From JAWPNA01 sp045402695 (GTDB lineage: Bacteria > Acidobacteriota > Polarisedimenticolia > JACPZX01 > DASXTC01), in NCBI GenBank assembly GCA_045402695.1, contig JAWPNA010000366.1, forward strand, positions 1 through 8,955: a stretch of DNA of 8,955 nt, written 5' to 3'. Position numbers and translations under genes: made by a program. Numbering within the stretch: the first letter of the stretch is position 1; the number at the start of each line of letters is the position of its first letter. The notes under the pieces were generated by a model that saw nothing but the letters and a program-made list of their open reading frames with translations, was not told the DNA's origin and did not search any database. Positions 1 to 6,839 of this stretch are shown piece after piece.

Positions 1-1
1 C

Positions 2-367
2 GAGGCGGCCTTCCGCATCCACAAGACCGACCTGTCGATACGGCCCATCTGGCACCACAAGGAGGAAAGGGTGCAGGCGCACATCTTCGTCTGCTTCCTC
101 GCGTACGTCATGTGGAAAACGCTGGAGCAGTGGCAGAGCCGTGCAGGGCTGGGCAACAGTCCACGCACGATCCTGGAGGAACTGGGCAGGATCCAGAGCG
201 TCGACGTGGTGCTCCCCGTGGCCGATCAACCAGGCCGGGAGATCCGCCTGCGTTGTGTGGTCAGGCCCGACAAGGCGCAGGCGATGCTGCTCGATAGGTT
301 GGGGCTGAAGCTGCCGGAACGACTGCGGAGACCGGCCGCAATGACCCCGAATGTAGTGCCGACTTAA
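2..367 (+). pseudogene. IS1634/IS4-type transposase, C-terminal fragment cut by the window edge
   Basis: The reading frame is open from base 2 to the TAA at 365-367 and gives about 121 residues. It starts with EAAFRIHKTDLSIRP and continues with an EERVQAHIFVCFLAYVMW-type block. This is the pattern around the catalytic Glu of IS1634/IS4-superfamily DDE transposases (E-x-a-F-R-x-x-K, then iRP, then eeRv-aHi-icflA), so the window opens almost exactly at the catalytic Glu. The D-D part of the triad lies to the left and cannot be judged. A GTG at 71 could be taken for a start, but the homology runs through it, so it is internal. The tail ends in MTPNVVPT, a plausible natural C-terminus. The element may be intact outside the window; I call it a fragment because only this part is visible. 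Family assignment is by recalled motif, not by alignment. Confidence 0.75.
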
Positions 368-622
368 TCAGCTAAGTATGCGCCGGGAAAAGAATCGACC
401 CCTTTAACTGCGGAAGTTGGGCTAGGCCCAGAACAAGCGAAGAATGAACCGTCGAGGGCACGTTCCGCGACCGGCACGGTGCAGGCATAGCTCCGCTGTC
501 CCGGCTCCTGGGGCCGGGGATTTGTCGTCCTGCTGGCTGTAGGTCACGGTGTGCCTCGCTTTCTTTCATTGGGAAGGTTGATGGAAACCGGGGCCTCTTG
601 CGCCCGGGCTCAGAACCGACTC
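368..622. other. Non-coding spacer between two convergent transposase 3' ends
   Basis: These 255 bases separate the 3' end of the IS1634-type gene (+) from the 3' end of the IS1380-type gene (-). They should contain the outer ends of one or both elements. I could not recognise a terminal inverted repeat or a target duplication with confidence. A short GC-rich hairpin lies at 500-518 (CCCGGC, 7-base loop, GCCGGG), followed on the + strand by ATTTGT. It could act as a weak terminator for the left transposase, but it lacks a proper U-run. Open frames here are unrelated to any family I know. Confidence 0.4.
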
Positions 623-1198
623 TCAGCAGCACAGCGGCTGGCGCAGTACCTCCACGCCGCGCAGCAGGGCGTGTGCCCACGGGTTCCACACCAGGAGCCG
701 TAAGACGATCCGCCGGCCCGTGCGCAACACCTGGCAGGGCAGGCGCATGAAGGCGTTCAGAAAGGTCTTGAACTCCATGTTCAGGATCGCCTTCTTCTCG
801 GCCTGGTACTTCTCCCCCCAGCGACCGGTCTGAGGAAGCAGCAGGGCGAACCACGCCTTCAGCGTCCAGGCCAGCGCCACCATGACCATGTAGGCCCAGT
901 TGCTGTTGAGGTCTCCCACCGGCATCCGTAGCGCCTTCACGCCGTTCTTGAGCCGATCTATGAGGTTCTCCTGGTCACAGCGCGCGTCGGCCTGAAACAC
1001 GATCTGCTCTTGAGGCTCGGGCCGGTTGGTGATGTAGAAGAAGTACCGGATGTCGTCAAACAGTGCGAGCTCGCCCTTCTCCACCGACAGGTTCTTGCGC
1101 ACCACCACGACGCGGGAGTCCCGTTTCACGTGTCCAAAACAGGTCCGCAGATGAGGTTGAGCTGCGTCGTCTTCAGTCTCCCTCAGGGCCCAGCGCAT
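623..1198 (-). pseudogene. IS1380-type transposase, C-terminal remnant
   Basis: A 191-codon frame runs from an ATG at 1198 to a stop at 623. From about residue 28 it carries the C-terminal part of an IS1380-like DDE transposase: a VVVVRKNLS strand, FDDIRYFFYITN, the RCDQENLIDRLKNGV block with the catalytic Glu at residue 77, then a long SNWAYMVMVALAW helix and a basic C-terminal tail. Family members are usually more than 400 residues, so the first half with both catalytic Asp residues is missing and the protein cannot transpose. The first 22 or so residues come from a short sequence repeated at 4331-4391, so the N-terminal part looks like a junction left by an internal deletion. The frame starts 1 base after the stop of the upstream FG-GAP gene. 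That is an insertion boundary, not an operon. Confidence 0.75.
1131..1187 (-). repeat. IS-derived direct repeat, copy A
   Basis: Read on the minus strand this begins CCTGAGGGAGACTGAAGACG and ends TTTTGGACA. It matches copy B (4331-4391, same orientation) at 54 of 57 positions plus one 4-base indel. Weaker similarity extends about 10 bases further, to 1197, next to the stop codon of the FG-GAP gene. In copy A the repeat runs in frame into the transposase remnant. Confidence 0.85.
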
Positions 1199-3724
1199 TC
1201 ACGGCAACAGAAGTCCTTCGTTGAGCTCTTCCAGCTCGGCTGCGATGACCGACGCTTGGGATGGATCCGCACCGGGGGTCCCCATCCACGCGTAGGCCTT
1301 CTCCATCAAGTCACCGACCCGCTCGCCGGTCGTGAGGATCGTGAAGGAGGAGAGGCGGCCCGAGGCCAGGTTGAGCAGCGCGGCGCCGAGGTGCCGGCGG
1401 AGCCGCTCGCCGGGCGAGTCGGAAGAACCACCGCGCAGGGTTGTCGCGAGCTCACCGGTGGAATCGAATCCTGCCAGGGCTGGATACCTGGCTCGGATCG
1501 CCTCCATCCACATCATCATGTCGGTTTCCTGTTCTTGAGCGCGTCCCGGGCCCGGCGTGAGCGACCTCGCCTGGTGCAGCCAGTAACCGGCACCCCGGGG
1601 CCACAGGCCCTCGGGCCCGCGCTCCAGGATCAGGTGGAGGCTCTTGATTCCCGGTGTCGCCTCTTCCACCCGTGCGGGGTTCAACACCGGCAGATAGCCG
1701 AAAGGCTCGATGATCGAGGTGCGGCAGACACCGGCTTCGAAGGAGTGCTCAATCGCGAAAGCGCCGTCAAGGCCAGTGCGCGCCTCGAGAGACGGCCGCG
1801 CGGGGTCACCGTGCTGATGAACGACACGGGTCCAGGGGACAGGGCCCGAGAAGTCCCTGATGGCCCCTTCCAGGCGGGTGGCGGGTGGCTTGGCGCAGCC
1901 GTAGGCGTCCGGATCCAACCATGCCTCGACCGGCCCGGGCGCTGACGGGCAGCTCCAGCAGGCCTGGCCCACTACCAGCGGAAAGGACGCTGACGCTGCG
2001 CCAGGTGAGTCAACCACCTGCAAGCAACCACTCTGCCAGAGAACGGCGAGGCGTGACACGGCGGTGTTCTCGCCGAGGCCGAATGTGAGCGTCAGTTCGT
2101 TCTGCGCGCTGAAACCGCTTCCTGCCAGCACCGTCTGAAAGACGCGGTGCTTGCCCCACGGGGAAGGAATCTCGACGTAGCCGCGGGCGCCGATGGAGTC
2201 CCGGCTGTCGGTGAGGCCGTTTCCCTCGAGTCGCGCGCGGAATGTGTTCCCGAGGGCGGGCCCGGCGAAATGGAAAAGCCTGTTCGGTTCGCGGACGAGG
2301 TCCGGCGAACTGGCGGGGCCACCGTTGAGAACCGCCAGCTCGAGCCGCCCGTCGCCGTCCACGTCGGCAGCCGCCATGCCGTGAGTCCGGTAGGGATAGG
2401 GCGGGATCTGAGGAAACGGAGAAGAGAGGGGGTCAATGCCGTGCGCCGGCTCGAAATCGAGGAACCAACTGGCGTCGTCGAAACGAGGTATCCCAGAGCG
2501 CATCGAGCTGCTCAGGAAGAGTCGGGTCATCGCTCCTGCGTCCGGATTACCGGCGCCGATCACGAGGTCAGGAATGCTGTCGGCGTTCAGATCGGCGACC
2601 TGACATCCCATGGCCATTTCCTGAAGGCCGCCGGTCCGGTTGATGCCCGCCAGCGAGGCGACATTGAAGAATCCCAGCCCGTGCCGATTCAGGAAGAGGA
2701 CCTGCCCTTTGCCGTAAGGAAGCGCCGGCTCGTCATAGGATGTGAAGAGCATCAGATCCTGCCAGCCGTCGTTGTTGAAATCGGCCACCGCGCTGGCGAA
2801 GCTGTTCATGGGAAACCTGAGGTCCTCGCCGGGCGGTGAGAACTCCCCGGTGGCATCCGTGAACCGGGGCACACCGCCCTCCACCAGGAGGTTCTTCCAC
2901 AGCGTGTTCGGGCCCAGCGCGTTGTTGAGCAGCAGATCGAGGTCACCGTCGTTGTCCGCGTCGATCCAGGTGGAGTTCTGGAATAGAGCCCGCTCGGGGA
3001 GAGGGCGCTCCCCGGGGCTCGGCTTGTACTTCCAGTAGCTCAGCCCGGCCTGCACCGTCACGTCGGTGAATGAGCCATCGCCATTGTTCCGCCAGAGGAT
3101 ATTCTTGTAGGACATCGCCGCCGGGTCGACCGCCCGCACGCTCACGAAGAGATCCTGATCTCCGTCACGGTCGTAATCGCCCCAGGTCCCTCCTCCTGTC
3201 GCGTGAGGTATCGGGACGCCCGCGGGGGAGGGGCCCCGGATCCCAGCCTGCAGGCTCACGTCCTCGAAACGGATCCGGCCAGATGAGCTGTCATTGCGAA
3301 AGAGGTAGTCGAGGCAGAGACCTTCCAGCCCTCCGCAGCCCACGAAGAGATCCAGATCGCCGTCGTTATCGTAGTCGGCTCCGCTGGCGACGAAGGCCAG
3401 CTCGCGGTCCAGGAGGACCTGCGCAACCGTGAAGCGGACGACGCCGTCCGGGCCAGGGCCAGTGTTCTGGAAGATGAAGCTCTCGTCGCCGGGGTTCCCG
3501 ACGAACCAGTCTGTGCGGCCGTCGCCGTCGAAGTCCCCCGCGACGACCGAGCGTCCCCTGCGGTAATGGTTGTCCGAGTAATCCTGGAACCCGCTTTCGT
3601 AGCCGAGGTCGTGCGCCCAGATCTCCGGGACGCCGCCCACGCTCACGTCTGACTCCAGCAAGCCCACTCCCAGAACGAGGGAGAGGGCGCAGATCAATCG
3701 GATTCTTTTCCCAGCGCCGTTCAT
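1199..3724 (-). CDS. Secreted FG-GAP/ASPIC-UnbV repeat protein with GYW-type C-terminal module
   Basis: This is an 841-residue exported protein. The ATG at 3724 has an AAGGAG site 8 bases upstream. The N-terminus is a Sec signal peptide (basic KRIR, then LICALSLVLGVGLL). Seven calcium-loop motifs of the FG-GAP/VCBS type follow at about residues 64, 117, 183, 255, 315, 378 and 454 (DFDGDGRTD, DYDNDGDLD, DYDRDGDQD, DADNDGDLD, DFNNDGWQD, DLNADSIPD, DVDGDGRLE), enough for one seven-bladed propeller. Residues 505-570 (DSIGARG, GSGFSAQ, TFGLGE, VLWQSG) are an ASPIC/UnbV domain, as in CRTAC1-like proteins. Residues 617-700 resemble a carboxypeptidase-regulatory-like beta domain (GLDGAFAIEH). Residues 707-841 form a mainly helical module starting GAGYWLHQARS; I recall similar modules ending large secreted proteins in these phyla. 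Function is unknown; surface binding or adhesion is inferred. The gene stands apart from the operon and its 3' end touches an IS remnant, but the C-terminus looks essentially complete. Confidence 0.9.
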   Translation of the reverse strand: MNGAGKRIRLICALSLVLGVGLLESDVSVGGVPEIWAHDLGYESGFQDYSDNHYRRGRSVVAGDFDGDGRTDWFVGNPGDESFIFQNTGPGPDGVVRFTVAQVLLDRELAFVASGADYDNDGDLDLFVGCGGLEGLCLDYLFRNDSSSGRIRFEDVSLQAGIRGPSPAGVPIPHATGGGTWGDYDRDGDQDLFVSVRAVDPAAMSYKNILWRNNGDGSFTDVTVQAGLSYWKYKPSPGERPLPERALFQNSTWIDADNDGDLDLLLNNALGPNTLWKNLLVEGGVPRFTDATGEFSPPGEDLRFPMNSFASAVADFNNDGWQDLMLFTSYDEPALPYGKGQVLFLNRHGLGFFNVASLAGINRTGGLQEMAMGCQVADLNADSIPDLVIGAGNPDAGAMTRLFLSSSMRSGIPRFDDASWFLDFEPAHGIDPLSSPFPQIPPYPYRTHGMAAADVDGDGRLELAVLNGGPASSPDLVREPNRLFHFAGPALGNTFRARLEGNGLTDSRDSIGARGYVEIPSPWGKHRVFQTVLAGSGFSAQNELTLTFGLGENTAVSRLAVLWQSGCLQVVDSPGAASASFPLVVGQACWSCPSAPGPVEAWLDPDAYGCAKPPATRLEGAIRDFSGPVPWTRVVHQHGDPARPSLEARTGLDGAFAIEHSFEAGVCRTSIIEPFGYLPVLNPARVEEATPGIKSLHLILERGPEGLWPRGAGYWLHQARSLTPGPGRAQEQETDMMMWMEAIRARYPALAGFDSTGELATTLRGGSSDSPGERLRRHLGAALLNLASGRLSSFTILTTGERVGDLMEKAYAWMGTPGADPSQASVIAAELEELNEGLLLP

Positions 3725-3919
3725 TGTCGATCTCCTTTCTCCACACTCTCACATGCCCATCAAGGAACTCGCTCCCCACGAGCGTACCCGGTTTCGAACC
3801 TTCATCCGCCCAGGGGAGGAGAACCATGCCGGCGGGCAGCGACAGCATCACGACGACGCGGCCGAACGCGCTCGCGCTGAGTTTGCAGCGGCGTCGGTTG
3901 TTTGGGGCAGCCCGCTCGA

Positions 3920-3957
3920 TGCTCAGCCCACTGGATGCCCGAGGGATCTGCTGAGCA
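3920..3957 (-). terminator. Possible hairpin downstream of the DUF2934 gene
   Basis: On the minus strand, TGCTCAGC and GCTGAGCA form an 8-bp perfect stem around a 22-base loop, beginning 4 bases after the DUF2934 stop codon. There is no U-run after the stem, so it would be at best a weak or factor-assisted terminator, or a 3'-end stabilising structure. It lies in the 237-base spacer between the DUF2934 gene and the FG-GAP gene, where I found no convincing -35/-10 pair. Confidence 0.3.
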
Positions 3958-3961
3958 CTTC

Positions 3962-4186
3962 TCACCGACTGCCCATGTCTTGGCTTTCAGGCTCTCCATT
4001 GATTTCCTCGGCGACCGATCGCTCCGCATCGAGCCAGTCACCTATGTCATGACCATCCAGCCTGCCTCGGTTGACGTAAAGCTCGTAGGCCTTTTTCGCG
4101 ACCCGGTCGCGCCATGGCTGCGCGGCGGCGACGCGCTCTGTTGCGGAGAGAATGCTCTCCCGACACTGCGTCTTCTGCTCGCTCAT
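3962..4186 (-). CDS. DUF2934 domain protein
   Basis: A 74-residue cytosolic protein starts at the ATG at 4186, which is preceded by a strong AAGAAGGAGG site 6 bases upstream. That site decides this start over the in-frame ATG 14 codons earlier. Residues 26-62 (RDRVAKKAYELYVNRGR, GHDIGDWLDAER) fit the DUF2934 consensus: a first helix R-I-x-x-x-A-Y-E-L-Y, then G-R-x-x-G-H-x-x-x-D-W-L-x-A-E. Known members are small, often occur beside stress or regulatory genes in Proteobacteria and Acidobacteria, and have no established activity. The polar N-terminal 20 residues and the short acidic tail are outside the domain. Its leader region contains an IS-derived repeat (4331-4391). It runs in the same direction as the FG-GAP gene, but the 237-base gap argues against tight co-translation. 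Confidence 0.8.
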   Translation of the reverse strand: MSEQKTQCRESILSATERVAAAQPWRDRVAKKAYELYVNRGRLDGHDIGDWLDAERSVAEEINGEPESQDMGSR

Positions 4187-4330
4187 GATGGCCTCCTTCT
4201 TTGAATTGTCGATCGCACTGTCCCACAAGGAGAGAATACTTCCCGCGTGGCATTCACTCGTCCGCCCCGACAGTGTCCCCTCCTGGGGTCTCTCCGGTCT
4301 TCATGCCGGCACTCCTTTGTCTCTTCCAGT

Positions 4331-4391
4331 TGTCCGAAGCAGGTCCGTTCGCAGATGAGGTTGAGCTGCGTCGTCTTCAGTTTCCCTCAGG
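4331..4391 (-). repeat. IS-derived direct repeat, copy B
   Basis: This has the same orientation as copy A at 1131-1187, with three substitutions and a 4-base insertion. Similarity fades about 10 bases beyond 4391, at the palindrome. No transposase coding sequence follows it here, so it is a solo remnant. After the indel the two T/C differences fall in third codon positions (Cys TGT/TGC, Phe TTT/TTC) of a shared RTCFG reading, which suggests the repeat derives from coding sequence of the same transposase family. Confidence 0.8.
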
Positions 4392-4401
4392 ACCCCGCGC
4401 G

Positions 4402-4425
4402 CCGAAGCGTCATGACGCACTTCGG
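4402..4425. repeat. Interrupted palindrome after the operon
   Basis: CCGAAG and CTTCGG arms enclose CGTCATGACG, itself a perfect 10-bp palindrome, plus two extra bases. It lies 25 bases after the stop codon of the last operon gene and directly outside repeat copy B. Without a U-run it is a poor intrinsic terminator. It could be an operon 3' hairpin, a protein-binding palindrome or the end of a mobile element. Confidence 0.5.
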
Positions 4426-4449
4426 GCAACTACGAGGCTTATCCGAGGG

Positions 4450-5673
4450 CTAGGTCAGAACGGCGATCGCCTCCATCTCACAGAGCCATTCCGGCCGGCA
4501 GATGTCGGCGATGCAGATGGTGTTCGGTATCCTCTCCGGCAGGCCGCGCAGACGGCAGCCGCTGCGGAAAGCCTCGAGGTATTCCGCCTTCCTCAGGTAG
4601 GTCACGGCCGACACGATGTCGCCGAACATGGCGCCGTGGCCGGCCAGCAGCGCCTTCACGTTCAGGAGCATCCGGTCCACCTGGCCCACGATGTCTCCGG
4701 GGCTGATGACCCGGCCGGCCGCGTTGATGCTGGCGGTGCCCGAGACGTAGATGACCGCGCGGTCCTCGAAGGCCACCCGCATGCCGCGCGAGAAATCAGC
4801 TCCGTACGCGGGCGCCTCGTTCAGCGTGCGCGCGTGGATCGGTCGGACTTCCAGCCTGCCGCCGCCGGCGACCGCGACCAGGTCAAGACTGCACAGCCGG
4901 TCACGACCCGGAGGCGCGCCCTGGATCCCCGTGCTCGCGGGAGGGGGGCTCACTCCGCGGGAAAGGAAGAACTCGCGGCGGCTGGCGTTCAACGCTCCGT
5001 AGTGCGCGCCGACATCCCTCAGGTAGATCCAGGTTCGGACCACGTCGGCGAACGAGAGACCCTCGCGCTTCAGGCACGACTCGCCGGCCGCGAACATCGC
5101 ATCGGCCTGGCGTGCGAATCCCGAGGCGCCCTCCGGGGATTCTCCCGACACGCTCGACAGGAAACAATGCCTCAAACCTCCCGTCTCCACGATCCTGCCC
5201 GAGCAGCCCGGCGGCAGTCCGTCCATTCCTCGGGAGACAAGCGTGCGTCCTTCCTCGGGGAGCAGGACGAACACCCGCACCTCGCAGAGCTGGCCCGGCC
5301 GCGCTGGCGGCTGCTGCACCAGAGTGAGCGCCGGCATCGGTTCGAGGGGGCCTCGATGGCTGCCGTGGAACTCACGCCGGACTCTCTGCAGAACGGGCGC
5401 CTGAACGTCGACGTCGCTGAGGAAGATCTTCTCGGTGACGATGTCGAGGGGGCCGGCGCCGAGCGCGTGCATCTCGGCCAGCAGGTTCCAGTACATGGAT
5501 CTTGCCTGCGCCTCGAGGCCCCCCGAACGAAGGCCCGGGCGGGCGCAGAGATGGATCTCGGTGACGAGGTAGGATCTCACCTGCGCCGTTTGGGCCGCCG
5601 CGTCCCACCCGCTGTCGCGCGTCGTGACAGGCGCCGTGGAGCCCCACGCGAGATTGATCCCCTGTCTCATCAT
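4450..5673 (-). CDS. Chorismatase-like protein with three RidA/YjgF modules
   Basis: This 407-residue protein has no signal peptide, so it is probably cytosolic. Three RidA-like units are visible: about residues 30-140 (QARSMYWNLLAEM, GPLDIVTEKIFLSD), 160-275 (ARQADAMFAAGE, FADVVRTWIYLRD, ASTGIQG) and 285-407 (YVSGTASI, SPGDIVGQVDRML, ADICRPEWLCEMEAIAV). Units 2 and 3 follow the FkbO/Hyg5/XanB2 chorismatase plan, in which a degenerate RidA domain with an STGI motif precedes a catalytic one with SGTASI, GD-x-x-x-Q and a C-R-P-x-x-L-x-E-x-E ending. In that family chorismate is split to pyruvate plus 3- or 4-hydroxybenzoate or a dihydroxy-cyclohexadiene acid. Arg393, Glu399 and Glu401 sit at the expected ligand-binding positions. 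The first module is extra, since typical chorismatases are about 330-350 residues. The ATG overlaps the upstream stop as ATGA, after a GGAGGGG site. A co-transcribed DAHP synthase supports chorismate as substrate; product type cannot be read. A generic RidA imine deaminase remains possible. Confidence 0.75.
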   Translation of the reverse strand: MMRQGINLAWGSTAPVTTRDSGWDAAAQTAQVRSYLVTEIHLCARPGLRSGGLEAQARSMYWNLLAEMHALGAGPLDIVTEKIFLSDVDVQAPVLQRVRREFHGSHRGPLEPMPALTLVQQPPARPGQLCEVRVFVLLPEEGRTLVSRGMDGLPPGCSGRIVETGGLRHCFLSSVSGESPEGASGFARQADAMFAAGESCLKREGLSFADVVRTWIYLRDVGAHYGALNASRREFFLSRGVSPPPASTGIQGAPPGRDRLCSLDLVAVAGGGRLEVRPIHARTLNEAPAYGADFSRGMRVAFEDRAVIYVSGTASINAAGRVISPGDIVGQVDRMLLNVKALLAGHGAMFGDIVSAVTYLRKAEYLEAFRSGCRLRGLPERIPNTICIADICRPEWLCEMEAIAVLT

Positions 5674-6839
5674 TGTTCCCCTCCTCCAAGCCGCCGGGCC
5701 GCAGCGCCCGGCAGCAGCACCAGACGGCCCGCCTGCAATGTCGCGAGATCGAGAGTTCCCCCCCGGCTGCGATGCTCATCGAACGTCACCACGCCCGTGA
5801 GCCCGCCGACGCTCGTGCTTTCGAGGACTTGGCCGAGGTCCTTCCCGGCAGCCGTCCCCGCGCGTCTCGTGGCCTCGATGACGATCTGGACTGCATCGTG
5901 GCCGTACAGGGCCGGCGGCGCGGGAGAGACGCCGTGATTCACCCGGAAACTCCGTTCGAACTCCTCCAGCATCCGCGGGTCGCCCCGGCCCGGCGCCACC
6001 ACCACGATTCCCTCCGCCGAGCTGCCCTCCCGGACGAGATCAGGGCCGGCCAGCCGCAGCGGCCCCGCAATCAAGGCCCGATACCCGGCGCTGCGCAGCC
6101 GGACATGCAAGTTGACGGCCGTGCTCTGCGATGCGAACAGCACGACGGCTCCGAAATCACCTCGCGCCGCGCGGGAGACGAGCGCTTCGGAACCCTCCGG
6201 GGCGCCCGCGCCGAAGAGCCTCACGGCACCGGGCGGAGAGGCCTTTTCGAAGGAGGCCGCCGCGGCGCGGGCGTCGAGCGAGTCCTCCACCCAGATAGCG
6301 ACACGCTCGATGCGTCGGACGGAGAAGATCTCATCGGACAGAAGCCGCGCCTGCCGGTCGTCGTCGGGGACGATCCTGAAAAACCACGGGATCCGGATCT
6401 GCGTGAGGGTTGCCTCGCTCGCCCAGGGGGTCACCAGGACCGCCGGGCCTCTCGCGCGCGTGATGATCTGCTCCGCGAGATGGGCGCTGCGCGCGTCGAG
6501 CGCACCGACCACCGCCACCGCACCCTCCTCGTAGATCAGCCGCACCAGAGAGCCGGCCGCCGCTTCCCACTTGAGATCGGACGCGGCATCGGCGAGCAAG
6601 AACGGGCGGCCGCGCAGCCCGCCTTGCCTGTTGGCCACCGCCACTGCGATCTCCGCGCCCCAGCGGACGTGCCTGCCCTCCTCGGCACCGGGCCCGCGAG
6701 TCGGGAGAAACAGGCCGATCGTCACCGGCGGCCCAGCCGCCGCCGCGACCGGGGAGACCAGGCAGGCCAGCGCGGAGACGATCGAGATGGCGATGGCCCC
6801 TCTTCGTGCCGGCGTGACCCCGATGGTGCGACGTCTCAC
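5670..6839 (-). CDS. ABC-type periplasmic substrate-binding protein (Peripla_BP_6), second paralogue
   Basis: The GTG at 6839 overlaps the stop of the DAHP synthase gene as GTGA, with an AGGGA site just upstream, and gives 389 residues. The frame is open far beyond this GTG, but that part is antisense-like noise inside the preceding gene. Residues 1-35 are a signal peptide (basic start, core AIAISIVSALACLV, then SPVAAAAG). The mature part begins VTIGLFLPTRGPG and continues with AEIAVAVANRQGGLRGRPF, VGALDARSA, TPWASEATLT, IPWFFRIVPDDDRQ and GHDAVQIVIEA. This is the two-lobed LivJ/LivK-like fold that binds amino acids or small organic acids. It is a clear paralogue of the protein encoded at 7676-8955 (IPW-x-x-R-x-x-x-DDRQ in both) but more diverged and shorter. 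The N-terminal Cys26 lacks a proper lipobox, so a soluble periplasmic protein is likelier than a lipoprotein. The ligand is unknown and no permease gene is in view. Confidence 0.85.
   Translation of the reverse strand: MRRRTIGVTPARRGAIAISIVSALACLVSPVAAAAGPPVTIGLFLPTRGPGAEEGRHVRWGAEIAVAVANRQGGLRGRPFLLADAASDLKWEAAAGSLVRLIYEEGAVAVVGALDARSAHLAEQIITRARGPAVLVTPWASEATLTQIRIPWFFRIVPDDDRQARLLSDEIFSVRRIERVAIWVEDSLDARAAAASFEKASPPGAVRLFGAGAPEGSEALVSRAARGDFGAVVLFASQSTAVNLHVRLRSAGYRALIAGPLRLAGPDLVREGSSAEGIVVVAPGRGDPRMLEEFERSFRVNHGVSPAPPALYGHDAVQIVIEATRRAGTAAGKDLGQVLESTSVGGLTGVVTFDEHRSRGGTLDLATLQAGRLVLLPGAAARRLGGGEQ

Larger units (their letters stand above)
4187..4449. other. Intergenic region between the operon end and the DUF2934 gene
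   Basis: These 263 bases hold, in minus-strand order, a 24-bp interrupted palindrome (4402-4425), IS-derived repeat copy B (4331-4391), a 16-codon frame with a good ribosome site (4254-4304), and the Shine-Dalgarno sequence of the DUF2934 gene. No convincing sigma-70 promoter was found. The region looks like partly IS-derived DNA that now serves as the leader of the DUF2934 gene. Confidence 0.5.

Noticed and set aside
500..518. Hairpin CCCGGC / GCCGGG as an intrinsic terminator
   Set aside because: The stem is only 6 bp and the following ATTTGT is not a real U-run. It is noted in the spacer entry but not called as a terminator.
372..854. Minus-strand frame overlapping the IS1380 remnant tail and the spacer
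   Set aside because: It overlaps the transposase frame, which carries the real motifs, and its composition is typical of an out-of-frame reading.
1010..1945. Plus-strand frame of 311 codons across the FG-GAP gene end and transposase remnant
   Set aside because: It spans two unrelated minus-strand sequences, is rich in Arg/Gly/Pro and has no recognisable domain.
3725..3965. Minus-strand frame upstream of the FG-GAP gene that looks mildly like a signal peptide (MLSLPAGMVLLPW)
   Set aside because: It has no ribosome site, runs into the FG-GAP gene in a wrong frame and matches no family I know. It could be a decayed gene, but nothing supports that.
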